NCBI RefSeq assembly: GCF_003002065.1
Contig: NZ_PVZG01000016.1
Span: forward strand, 62,001-126,000
Direction of reading: 5' to 3'
From: Pseudosporangium ferrugineum
Lineage (GTDB): Bacteria; Actinomycetota; Actinomycetes; Mycobacteriales; Micromonosporaceae
Length of the DNA stretch: 64,000 bases
The notes under the pieces are model-generated. The model did no database searches and was not told where the DNA came from. It saw only the letters and a list, made by a program, of their open reading frames with translations. Made by a program: the position numbers and the translations under genes. Positions 48,195 to 56,503 of this stretch are shown piece after piece; position 1 is the first letter of the stretch; every line of letters begins with the position of its first letter.

Positions 48195-51100
48195 ATGCAC
48201 CGCCCACGATGGGATGTCGCCCTGTTATCCTTGAGCCTCATAGCGGCGGCCGCGGCCGTCGCCACCTCAGGCGCGGCCCAAGCGGCCGGCGCCACCGCCT
48301 TCCGGACGTCCTTCGAGGCCGGTGACCCGCAGCCGGCCTGGAAGGACACGGTGGAGGACGGCCGCAGCGCCGGCGTGACCGGCAACGTCACCTTCGGCAC
48401 GCTCGGCAGCCTGCGCTGCCACGTCACGGCCGTGGCCGTGAACGCCCAGCCGAACGGCAACGAGGGCGGCAAGAACCTCAACGACGGCGACCCGGGCACC
48501 AAGTGGCTGGTCGACACGCCGACGAGCTGGGCGCAGTACACCCTCGACACCCCCACCGAGGTGATCAAGTACGCGCTCACCTCCGCCAACGACGCCCCCG
48601 AGCGGGACCCGCGGGACTGGACGCTGGAGGGATCGGCGGACGGCACCACCTGGACCACAGTGGACACGCAGACCGGGCAGTCGTTCAGCGAACGCTTCCA
48701 GACGAAGTCGTACACGGTCGCGAACCCGGGTTCCTTCCTCATCTACCGGCTCAACATCACCGGCCACCCCTCGGGCAACCTCACCCAGCTCGCCGACCTG
48801 GACCTGATCCAGGCCGCCACGGCCACCCCGGTGGACGGTCCGATGCAGAGCAGGGCGGGTCAGGGCCCGGCCAGCTCCCCGACCGCCAAGGGCTGCGTCG
48901 GCTTCACCGGCCTCAAGTCGCTCGAGGTCGCCGGCCGGCACACCGCCGAGGGCCGCGGGTACTCGTACAACAAGGTTCTCGACGTCGATGTCGCCGTGAC
49001 GGCCGACACCGAGCTCTCCTACCTGGTCTTCCCCGAGTTCAACCGCGACGACCAGGCCAACCCGGCCACGTACACCGCGGTCGACCTGGCCTTCACCGAC
49101 GGCACCTACCTGTCCGGCCTGAAGGCCCTCGACCAGAACGGCATCGTGGTCAGCCCGGCCGCGCAGGGCGCGTCGAAGACGCTCTACACGTCGCAGTGGA
49201 ACAAGCGGACCTCGCGGATCGGCAAGGTCGCGGCCGGCAAGACCATCGACCGCATCCTGGTCGGGTACGACAAGCCGTCCGGTCCCACCACCTTCCGGGC
49301 CTGGTACGACGACATCGCCCTCGCCGAGGTCGCGCCCGCGAAGCCGAGGTCGCACCTCTCCGAGTACGCCGAGACCCGCCGCGGCACCCAGTCCTCCGGC
49401 GACTTCTCGCGCGGCAACAACTTCCCGGCGACCGCTGTCCCGCACGGCTTCAACTTCTGGACGCCGATGACGGACGCGAACACCACCCGGTGGCTGTACG
49501 AGTACCACCGCTCGAACAACGCCGCGAACCGCCCCACCATCCAGGCGTTCTCGTCGAGCCACCAGCCGAGCCCCTGGATGGGTGACCGGCAGACGTTCCA
49601 GCTCATGCCGTCCGCGGCGACCGGCACTCCGGACGCCGACCGGCAGAAGCGGGCCCTCTCCTTCAGCCACGACAACGAGGTCGCGAAGCCGTACTACTAC
49701 GGCGTCACGTTCGACAACGGCATCAAGGCGGAGTTCGCGCCCACCGACCACGCGGCACAGTTCCAGTTCACGTTCACCGGCGACAGCTCGAACGTCATCT
49801 TCGACAACGTGAACGGCGACGCCGGGCTCACCATCGACGCGGCGAACCGCTCCGTCAGCGGCTGGTCCGACGTCAACAGCGGCGGCGGCTCCTCGGGCAT
49901 GACCCGGATGTTCATGTACGCCACCGTCGACGCGCCCCTCGTCGCGAGCGGCATGCTGCCCGCCGGCAACCGGCCGTCGACCGGCTACGTCAAGGTCGAC
50001 ACCACGCAGGACAAGACGGTGACCGTACGCATGGCCACGTCGCTGATCAGCGTCGAGCAGGCCCGGCACAACCTGGACCTGGAGATCGCCGCCGACGCCA
50101 CCCTCGCGTCGGTGCGGGACAGGGCGCAGGCCGCGTGGGACGCCAAGCTGCGCACCGTCGAGGTCGAGGGCGCGTCCGAGGACCAGCTCGTCACCCTCTA
50201 CTCCAACCTGTACCGGCTGTTCCTCTACCCGAACTCGGGGTACGAGAACACCGGCACCGCGCAGAGCCCGGTCTACAAGCACGTCGTGCAGTCGGCGGTG
50301 ACCTCGCCGGGCAGCTCGCCGACGGAGACCGGCGCGCCGGTCAAGGACGGCAAGGTGTACGTGAACAACGGGTTCTGGGACACCTACCGCACGACGTGGC
50401 CGGCGTACTCGCTGCTGACCCCGGACACGGCGGGCGAGATGGTGGACGGCTTCGTCCAGCAGTACCGCGACGGCGGCTGGATCTCCCGGTGGTCGTCGCC
50501 CGGATACGCCAACATCATGGTCGGCACCAGCTCGGACGTCGCGTTCGCGGACGCGTACCTGAAGGGCGTGCCCGGGATCGACGCCGAGGCGGCCTACCAG
50601 GCCGCGGTGAAGAACGCGACGGTGAACCCGCCGAACGAGAACGTCGGCCGCAAGGGCCTGGCCAGCGGAATCTTCAAGGGCTACACGCCGAGCGACGCCA
50701 CCGGCGAGGCCATGTCCTGGGCCATGGACGGCTACATCAACGACTTCGGCATCGCCAACATGGCCGATGCCCTGTCGAGGAAGGGCGGACCCAAGGCCGC
50801 CGAGTACGCCGAGCAGGCCGAGTACTTCCGCAACCGGGCCATGAACTACGTGCACATGTTCGACGAGAAGGTGGGCTTCTTCCAGGGCAAGGACACCGCG
50901 GGCAACTGGCGCCGCAGCCCGGAGACGTACGACCCGCGGGTCTGGGGCTACGACTACACCGAGACCAACGGCTGGAACATGGCGTTCCACGCGCCGCAGG
51001 ACGGCCAGGGCCTGGCCAACCTGTACGGCGGCCGGGAGGGTCTGGCGAAGAAGCTGGACACGTTCTTCTCGACGCCCGAGACGGCCCAGTTCACCGGCTC

Positions 51101-52466
51101 GTACGGCGGCACGATCCACGAGATGCTCGAGGCCCGCGACGTACGGATGGGCCAGTGGGGCTTCAGCAACCAGCCGTCGCACCACATCCCGTACATGTAC
51201 GACTACACGGGCCAGCCGTACAAGGCCCAGAAGATCGTCCGCGAGGCGCTGTCCCGGCAGTACCTCGGCAGCGAGATCGGCCAGGGTTACCCGGGCGACG
51301 AGGACAACGGCGAACTGAGCGCCTGGTACGTGTTCAGCGCGCTCGGCTTCTACCCGTTGCAGATGGGCACCCCGGCGTACGCGATCGGCTCCCCGCTGTT
51401 CACCAAGGCCACGGTCAACCTGCCGGGCGGCAAGAAGATCGTGGTGAACGCCAAGAACAACAGCGCGGAGAACGTGTACGTGCAGTCGCTGAAGGTGAAC
51501 GGCGTAAGCCAGACGTCGACGTCCCTTCAGCACTCGGCGATCGCCGACGGCGCGGTCCTGGACTTCACCATGGGTCCGGAGCCGTCCTCGTGGGGCACCG
51601 GCGAGACCGCCGCCCCCCGCTCGCTGACCAACGGTGACGAGGTGGCCAAGCCGCTGCGCGACCTGACCGGACCGGGCAAGGGCACGGCGTCCGACCCGGT
51701 GCTGGTGGACGACACGTCCGCCACCCGTACGGTGTTCAGCACGGCGACGCCGTCGTGGAACTACCGGTTCACCAGCGGTGGCGAGCAGGCCGACTACTAC
51801 ACCCTCACCTCGGGTGCGGTGGCCGGCGACCCCAAGGCGTGGAAGCTGTCCGGCTCGTACGACGGCACCACCTGGACGACGATCGACGAGCGGGCGGACC
51901 AGACGTTCGACTGGCGGCTGCAGACCCGGCCGTACAAGATCGCCAAGCCGGGCCGGTACGCCCACTACCGGCTGGACGTCACGGTCAACACCGGCCAGAC
52001 GACCACCACGCTGGCCGAGATCGAACTGCTCGGCACGCCGGCCCCGGCCTGCACCACGACGATCTCCGACAAGGTGGTCGGCGCCATCACGGTGAAGTCC
52101 GGCGTCACCTGCATCAAGGACGGCGCGACGGTCACCGGCCTGGTGACGGTCAAGAAGGACGCGTCGCTCTACGTCTCCGACGCGACCCTGCGCGCGGCGG
52201 TCACGGCGACCCGGGCGGACGCGGTGTCCGTGCTGCGCTCCACGGTCACCGGCCCGGTCACGGTGACCGGCTCGGGCCCGGTCCACCTGGAGGGCTCGAC
52301 CATCAACGGCGCGGTCACCCTGCTGAACAACCACAGCGCGACCGTCGTCGCGGGCGACACGATCAACGGCCCGCTCGCCTGCACCGCCAACCTGCCGAAG
52401 CCGGTGAACAACGGACTGCCCACCGCGGGCACCGGCCCACGCCTGAACCAGTGCGCCGGGCTCTGA
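48195..52466 (+). CDS. Secreted GH92 alpha-1,2-mannosidase with two discoidin-type modules
   Basis: 1423 aa. AAGGAGA precedes ATG 48195, and a signal peptide ends near SGAAQAAG. An F5/8 type C-like domain spans about residues 75-210 (NDGDPGTKWLVDTPTSWAQYTL). A linker and jelly-roll region lead to the GH92 domain (about 390-1130): NFWTPMTDANTTRWLYEYHRSNN, YVNNGFWDTYRTTWPAYSLL, DAAYQAAVKNA-like helices and the catalytic segment GYPGDEDNGELSAWYVFSALGFYP near residue 1033. A second discoidin-like module (about 1160-1275) and a beta-strand-rich tail follow. The enzyme removes terminal alpha-mannose in a calcium-dependent inverting reaction. A strong terminator follows. Confidence 0.95.
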   Translation: MHRPRWDVALLSLSLIAAAAAVATSGAAQAAGATAFRTSFEAGDPQPAWKDTVEDGRSAGVTGNVTFGTLGSLRCHVTAVAVNAQPNGNEGGKNLNDGDPGTKWLVDTPTSWAQYTLDTPTEVIKYALTSANDAPERDPRDWTLEGSADGTTWTTVDTQTGQSFSERFQTKSYTVANPGSFLIYRLNITGHPSGNLTQLADLDLIQAATATPVDGPMQSRAGQGPASSPTAKGCVGFTGLKSLEVAGRHTAEGRGYSYNKVLDVDVAVTADTELSYLVFPEFNRDDQANPATYTAVDLAFTDGTYLSGLKALDQNGIVVSPAAQGASKTLYTSQWNKRTSRIGKVAAGKTIDRILVGYDKPSGPTTFRAWYDDIALAEVAPAKPRSHLSEYAETRRGTQSSGDFSRGNNFPATAVPHGFNFWTPMTDANTTRWLYEYHRSNNAANRPTIQAFSSSHQPSPWMGDRQTFQLMPSAATGTPDADRQKRALSFSHDNEVAKPYYYGVTFDNGIKAEFAPTDHAAQFQFTFTGDSSNVIFDNVNGDAGLTIDAANRSVSGWSDVNSGGGSSGMTRMFMYATVDAPLVASGMLPAGNRPSTGYVKVDTTQDKTVTVRMATSLISVEQARHNLDLEIAADATLASVRDRAQAAWDAKLRTVEVEGASEDQLVTLYSNLYRLFLYPNSGYENTGTAQSPVYKHVVQSAVTSPGSSPTETGAPVKDGKVYVNNGFWDTYRTTWPAYSLLTPDTAGEMVDGFVQQYRDGGWISRWSSPGYANIMVGTSSDVAFADAYLKGVPGIDAEAAYQAAVKNATVNPPNENVGRKGLASGIFKGYTPSDATGEAMSWAMDGYINDFGIANMADALSRKGGPKAAEYAEQAEYFRNRAMNYVHMFDEKVGFFQGKDTAGNWRRSPETYDPRVWGYDYTETNGWNMAFHAPQDGQGLANLYGGREGLAKKLDTFFSTPETAQFTGSYGGTIHEMLEARDVRMGQWGFSNQPSHHIPYMYDYTGQPYKAQKIVREALSRQYLGSEIGQGYPGDEDNGELSAWYVFSALGFYPLQMGTPAYAIGSPLFTKATVNLPGGKKIVVNAKNNSAENVYVQSLKVNGVSQTSTSLQHSAIADGAVLDFTMGPEPSSWGTGETAAPRSLTNGDEVAKPLRDLTGPGKGTASDPVLVDDTSATRTVFSTATPSWNYRFTSGGEQADYYTLTSGAVAGDPKAWKLSGSYDGTTWTTIDERADQTFDWRLQTRPYKIAKPGRYAHYRLDVTVNTGQTTTTLAEIELLGTPAPACTTTISDKVVGAITVKSGVTCIKDGATVTGLVTVKKDASLYVSDATLRAAVTATRADAVSVLRSTVTGPVTVTGSGPVHLEGSTINGAVTLLNNHSATVVAGDTINGPLACTANLPKPVNNGLPTAGTGPRLNQCAGL

Positions 52467-52480
52467 CGATCCGCTGACAG

Positions 52481-52517
52481 GAGCGCCGCGGACCCCCGCC
52501 AGGGGCCCGCGGCGCTC
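52481..52517. terminator. Perfect 11-bp hairpin after the GH92 gene
   Basis: GAGCGCCGCGG pairs with CCGCGGCGCTC; the loop also contains a partial CCCC/GGGG pairing. It lies 15 bp after the stop. Confidence 0.8.
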
Positions 52518-52523
52518 TACTGT
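52518..52523 (+). promoter_or_regulatory. -10 element of a leaderless promoter
   Basis: TACTGT ends 6 nt before ATG 52530, directly after the GH92 terminator. Confidence 0.5.
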
Positions 52524-52529
52524 GAGGGC

Positions 52530-52955
52530 ATGCCTGACGAAGATCTCTGGGCCGCCGTCGTCGCGGGCCGCCTGTGCACCCTGGCCACGATCAAGAAGGA
52601 CGGCCGCCCGCAGCTGTCCGACGTCAGCTACACCGCCGACCCGCAGACCCGGGTGCTGCGCGTCTCCACCCGCGGCACCCTCGCCAAGGTCCACAACCTC
52701 CGCCGTGACCCCCGGGCCTCCCTGCGGGTGGGGCCGCCCGGCGGCGGCTACGTGGCGGCCGAGGTGACGGCGTCGTTCTCCCCCGCCGCCACCGACGAGC
52801 ACGACGCCACGGTGGAGGAGCTGATCGACGTCTACCGCCTCATCGCCGGGCAGGACCACCCCGACTGGGCCGACTACCGCCGCGCGATGGTGGCCGACGG
52901 GCGCCTGGTGCTCCGGCTCCAGGTCGAGCGCCTGTACGGCTGGATCACGGGCTGA
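52530..52955 (+). CDS. PPOX-class F420/FMN-dependent oxidoreductase
   Basis: 141 aa, a split-barrel flavin/deazaflavin protein. Conserved segments are AGRLCTLATIKKDGRPQLSDVSYTAD, VLRVSTRGTLAKVHNLRRDPRASLRV and the C-terminal LVLRLQVERLYGW. These match the Rv1155-like subfamily of F420-dependent enzymes in actinobacteria. The substrate is unknown. It is a single-gene unit with a leaderless promoter. Confidence 0.88.
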   Translation: MPDEDLWAAVVAGRLCTLATIKKDGRPQLSDVSYTADPQTRVLRVSTRGTLAKVHNLRRDPRASLRVGPPGGGYVAAEVTASFSPAATDEHDATVEELIDVYRLIAGQDHPDWADYRRAMVADGRLVLRLQVERLYGWITG

Positions 52956-53020
52956 CCGCCGGCACCGGTCACAGGTGCCCGGAGAAGGGCACTCCCCGGA
53001 GCCGCCGGCCGAGCCGCGTG

Positions 53021-53368
53021 CTAGCCATCGAGGTGGCGGGCGAGGACCACGGCATGGTTGCGGTCGTGCGGGGCTCTGGCGGCGTACAGGAGGGTCACGA
53101 CGGGGTGGGCCGCGACGATCTCGCGGAGCTCGCCGACCGCGGGGTTGTCCCGCAGCTCGGCCTCGTAACGGGCGGCGAACTCGTCGAAGCGGTCCGGCCG
53201 GGCGTGGAACCAGGTGCGGAGCTCCGTGCTGGGCGCGACCTCCTTGAGCCAGCGGTCGAGGCGGGCCCGCTCCTTGGAGATCCCGCGCGGCCACAATCGG
53301 TCGACCAGCACCCGGAACCCGTCGTCCGCCACCGGCTCGTCATGCACCCGCTTGACCCCGACGCCCAT
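53021..53368 (-). CDS. DUF488 family protein
   Basis: 115 aa. The signature VKRVHDEPVADDGFRVLVDRLWPRGISKERARLDRWLKEVAPS is diagnostic, followed by LRTWFHARPDRFDEFAARYEAEL and VVTLLYAARAPHDRNHAVVLARHL. The family is widespread and its function is not known. ATG 53368 overlaps the stop of the upstream small gene (ATGA), so the two are coupled. Confidence 0.92.
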   Translation of the reverse strand: MGVGVKRVHDEPVADDGFRVLVDRLWPRGISKERARLDRWLKEVAPSTELRTWFHARPDRFDEFAARYEAELRDNPAVGELREIVAAHPVVTLLYAARAPHDRNHAVVLARHLDG

Positions 53369-53745
53369 CAGCGGACCACGGTCTCCGCGGCGACCAGTTC
53401 GGCCAGGTTGGCGCGGCAGCGGGTCAGCCGGTCGGTGATCTCGTCGAAGAGGGCCGGGTCGCGGCGAGTGCCCTCCCGCCACATCGCCCGCAACGCGGCC
53501 TGGCCCTGGGCGAGATGCGTGGCGGCGCCCTCGACGTGGGCGATGAGCTCGCCGCGGCGGGCCGGGGCGGCGGACTGCGCCGAGCCCCGGGCGGCCCGCA
53601 GCGGCTCGCCCGGCCGGCCGAACACGGCGGCGGCGTCCCCTCCGGCCCGTTCGGCGCCGATCCAGGCGAGCAGGTGCTCCAGGTCGGTGGCCGCCACGGT
53701 CATCCGGCCGATCGCCGTCAGGGTTTCCGGGGACAGCTTCTGCAT
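53368..53745 (-). CDS. Hypothetical helical protein coupled to DUF488
   Basis: 125 aa. It is predicted to be all-helical: LTAIGRMTVAATDLEHLLAWIGAER at the N-terminus and HVEGAATHLAQGQAALRAMWREGTRRDPALFDEITDRLTRCRANLAELV at the C-terminus. It is soluble with no signal. ATG 53745 is leaderless (TAGGGT 6 nt upstream). No family recognised. Confidence 0.65.
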   Translation of the reverse strand: MQKLSPETLTAIGRMTVAATDLEHLLAWIGAERAGGDAAAVFGRPGEPLRAARGSAQSAAPARRGELIAHVEGAATHLAQGQAALRAMWREGTRRDPALFDEITDRLTRCRANLAELVAAETVVR

Positions 53746-53751
53746 GGGCCG

Positions 53752-53757
53752 ACCCTA
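53752..53757 (-). promoter_or_regulatory. -10 element of a leaderless promoter
   Basis: TAGGGT on the minus strand ends 6 nt before ATG 53745. Confidence 0.45.
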
Positions 53758-53783
53758 CCGCCGGGCGGGCTGAGGGGATCACC

Positions 53784-54055
53784 GTGCCGTTCCGGGTCGT
53801 CTCGCCGGCCGGCACGGTGCTCGCCTCCGGCCAGGCCAACGCGAGCGCGACGGGCAACCAGATCGTGCCCCGCGTCGCCGTGGACCCCGACGGCCCGCTC
53901 GGCAGTGCGACGGGCGCCGCGTTCGCGGTGGTGTGGGAGGAGGTCCTGGGCAGCGCGGTCACCGTATACACCGGCACCGCGACGAAGGCGTACGAGAAAG
54001 TGGTGAGTCAGACCGCCGGCGCGGTCAACAGCGACCCGGGCGGCTGGGCTGAGCC
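53784..54055 (+). pseudogene. Fragment of a secreted repeat protein
   Basis: From GTG 53784 the frame reads about 85 residues that look like real protein: FRVVSPAGTVLASGQANASATGNQIVPRVAVDPDG and GAAFAVVWEEV. This is the kind of repeat found in large secreted beta-propeller or hemagglutinin-like proteins. There is no signal peptide, only one repeat is present, and the frame then runs on antisense to the GH35 gene until 54221. It is best read as a leftover of a decayed gene. Confidence 0.4.
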
Positions 54056-56347
54056 TCACCGCTCGTGCCACGTCCGCAGGCCGGCGACCCGTACGTCGTC
54101 GACGGCGAGCAGCTGGCCGCCCGCCGCGAGCAGCCGGTCGCGCGCGTCCCGGGGCAGGTGGACGGTCGAGCCGGCGGCGAGCGGCAGCACGTGCAGCGTC
54201 ACGGCGTCGCCGGGGCGGTGACCGGCGTCGCGCAGGCTGAGCGTCCAGCGGGAGCCGTCCCAGAAGCGGTCGGTGACCGTACGCCCGCCGACCCGCACCT
54301 CGGCCACGTCCCCCGCCCACCCGATGTCCAGGAGCACGTCGAGCCCCTCGTCCGCCGCCCAGCCGGGCAGCACCACCCGGTACACCGCCGCGAGCTCGTC
54401 GAACACCGACGGCGAGGGCGCGGACGGGCGCCCCTCGTGCTTGCCGTACGCGACGGGGACCGCCGGGCCGGCCGGCCGCAGCTCCTCCACCGCCGCATCG
54501 GCGACCCGTGCCGCGGCCGGGCCCTCCGGCGCGAACGACAGGTCCACGAAGGACCGTGCCGCCGGGTCGTAGGCCCGCACCGCCGGGGCCGGGTCGCTCG
54601 TGCGTACGCGGATCCGCCCGTCCGGTCCCCACGACAGCTCATCCGCGCAGAGCAGCAGCCGGCGTCCACCGTCCTCGCACACCCAGGCCGTGCGCGCCGA
54701 CTCCGGGTCGAGCACCAGCACGTCGAGCGCGCCGCCGGCCGACGTCAGCCGCAGCGGCGACAGGGCGGCGGCCCGGTGCACGGCGCCGTCCGCGGTGACG
54801 AGCTCCGGTGCGATGCCCGGCTCGGCGGTGAGGACCAGCGTCGGCACGTCGCCGGGGAGCAGGGTGAGCGCGGACGCCGTCGCCCAGGACAGCGTCACGC
54901 CGCCCGCGGTGAGGTGCAGCGGCCACCGGGCCAGCGTGCCGGGCGGGATGTCGATCGGGCGCGACGGCAGGACGAGTTCCGTGCCGCCGAGGGCGACCCG
55001 GAAGCGGGCGTCCCGGTACGCCGCCAGCGGCACGTGCGGCTGGTGCCACGCGACGAAGAGGAACCCGCTGTCGCCGTCCGCGCGCAGGGCCCAGCGCAGC
55101 GTCGACGTGTCCTCGACCCCGGCGGGGCGTACGCCCGGAAGGCTGGACGGCATGCCGGCGAGCGTGGCGCCGAACGCGGCCAGGAACGCGTGCTGGCGGC
55201 GCAACTCGGCGTGGCTGGGCGCCAGCACGCCGGCCTCACCGATCGGGGCGTGGAAGTCGTATCCGAGGCGGGGCAGGTCGTTGGGGTAGCCGGTCGCGTG
55301 GGACTCCTGCATGCCGTGGTCGCCGGGCGGGTTGGTGCCGCCGGCGTACATGTAGTAGCCCTGCCAGGCGGAGCCGTTGCCGATCTTGCAGTGGGCCACC
55401 GTGGCCACGTCGAGCGCGGTGGGGCGGGGGCGACGGTGGTACGCCGTACCCATGCCGCCGCCGAGCTCGCAGGTCGCCGGCGGGAACAGGTCGGAGGGGG
55501 TGCGGGGATGCGCGGCGAGCGGCCCGGCGTGCTGCGCGCGGCGGACGTCGGCGCCGATGCCCGGGTCGTCCCACACGTGCGAGAAGAAGTAGTGGTCGCG
55601 GAACGTCGGGTCCCAGGGCGCGTCGGTGTCGACCCAGAAGCCGTCGCCGTAGCCGCCGTACAGCGGGAGGACCTCCTGGGCGGGCAGGTCGGCGCCGCCC
55701 CACGCGGTGGCGACCCACAGCGGCGCGGTCAGCCCGGCCTCCCGGGCGAGGCGCTTGAGGGTGACGAGGTGGCCGGGCTGGTCGTACAGCTCGTTCTCCA
55801 GCTGGACGGCGAGCACCGGGCCGTCGCCCGCGCAGCGTCCGGCGAGGGCGGCGGCGAGCTGGCCGAACCATTCCCGGACCAGTTCCAGGTACGCCGGATC
55901 GTCGGTCCGGTGCCGCACGGGCGCGTCCCGGACCCAGTCGGGGAACCCGCCGTTGCGGCTCTCGCCGTGGCACCACGGGCCGATCCGCAGGATGACGTCG
56001 AGCCCGGCCGCCGCGCACTCGTCGAGGAACGCGCCGACGTCGAGGTGGCCGTCGAAGCGTGGCGCGTCCCGATGCTCGACGTGGTGCAGCCAGAACACGT
56101 ACGTGGCCACCGCCGTGACGCCGCCGGCCCGCATCTGCCGCAGCCGCTGCGCCCAGCGGTGCCGTGGCACCCGGCTGTAGTGCAGCTCGCCGGTGACCGG
56201 GATGACCGGTACGCCGTCGCGGACGAGGTGCCGGCTGGTCAGCGACAGCCCGGGGCGGACGTCTTCCTCGTTGCTCATCCGGGGCCGGCGGAGGTCCGTC
56301 GCCCACGGGTGGTGCGCGACGGTGAGTGGCGGGTGTTCGGTCGGCAA
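54056..56347 (-). CDS. GH35 beta-galactosidase
   Basis: 763 aa, no signal peptide, so probably cytosolic. The GH35 barrel shows PVIPVTGELHYSRVPRHRW, RIGPWCHGESRNGGFPDW and AVQLENELYD, whose second Glu (E186) fits the acid/base position. A candidate nucleophile is the Glu in CELGGGM (E294). C-terminal beta domains include VLLDIGWAGDVAEVRVGG and DAVTLHVLPLAAGSTVHLP. The TTG at 56347 is chosen because AAAAGGGG precedes it; ATG 56278 is an alternative without a binding site. It is divergent from the sugar ABC importer, and an operator lies 23 bp upstream of its start. It likely cleaves imported galactosides. Confidence 0.88.
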   Translation of the reverse strand: MPTEHPPLTVAHHPWATDLRRPRMSNEEDVRPGLSLTSRHLVRDGVPVIPVTGELHYSRVPRHRWAQRLRQMRAGGVTAVATYVFWLHHVEHRDAPRFDGHLDVGAFLDECAAAGLDVILRIGPWCHGESRNGGFPDWVRDAPVRHRTDDPAYLELVREWFGQLAAALAGRCAGDGPVLAVQLENELYDQPGHLVTLKRLAREAGLTAPLWVATAWGGADLPAQEVLPLYGGYGDGFWVDTDAPWDPTFRDHYFFSHVWDDPGIGADVRRAQHAGPLAAHPRTPSDLFPPATCELGGGMGTAYHRRPRPTALDVATVAHCKIGNGSAWQGYYMYAGGTNPPGDHGMQESHATGYPNDLPRLGYDFHAPIGEAGVLAPSHAELRRQHAFLAAFGATLAGMPSSLPGVRPAGVEDTSTLRWALRADGDSGFLFVAWHQPHVPLAAYRDARFRVALGGTELVLPSRPIDIPPGTLARWPLHLTAGGVTLSWATASALTLLPGDVPTLVLTAEPGIAPELVTADGAVHRAAALSPLRLTSAGGALDVLVLDPESARTAWVCEDGGRRLLLCADELSWGPDGRIRVRTSDPAPAVRAYDPAARSFVDLSFAPEGPAAARVADAAVEELRPAGPAVPVAYGKHEGRPSAPSPSVFDELAAVYRVVLPGWAADEGLDVLLDIGWAGDVAEVRVGGRTVTDRFWDGSRWTLSLRDAGHRPGDAVTLHVLPLAAGSTVHLPRDARDRLLAAGGQLLAVDDVRVAGLRTWHER

Positions 56348-56370
56348 CGCGTACCCCTTTTGAGCATGGT

Positions 56371-56388
56371 CCTGTAACCGGTCACAGG
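56371..56388. promoter_or_regulatory. LacI-type operator on the GH35 side
   Basis: CCTGTAACCGGTCACAGG is an 18-bp palindrome with one mismatched pair. It is the same sequence as the copy at 56462-56477 in its 16-bp core. Confidence 0.8.
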
Positions 56389-56436
56389 CGTAACAGATCG
56401 CACCCTATCTCGATGTAACGGGGATTTTGCAAGGCC

Positions 56437-56477
56437 TTGACAGGAGCGTAAACGAGCATCACTGTAACCGGTCACAG
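56437..56477 (+). promoter_or_regulatory. Importer promoter (-35 TTGACA) with second LacI-type operator
   Basis: TTGACA at 56437-56442 is a perfect -35. The operator CTGTAACCGGTCACAG (56462-56477) covers the expected -10/+1 region, so binding would block initiation. GAGGAGG then precedes ATG 56504. Confidence 0.75.
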
Positions 56478-56503
56478 GCCTCGTGCCGACCGAGGAGGAA
56501 CCC

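Noticed and set aside
48267..53294. A 1675-codon open frame on the minus strand opposite the GH92 gene
   Set aside because: It is Arg/Gly/Val-rich with no domain pattern and lies fully antisense to a clear GH92 protein; GC-rich codon bias makes such frames.
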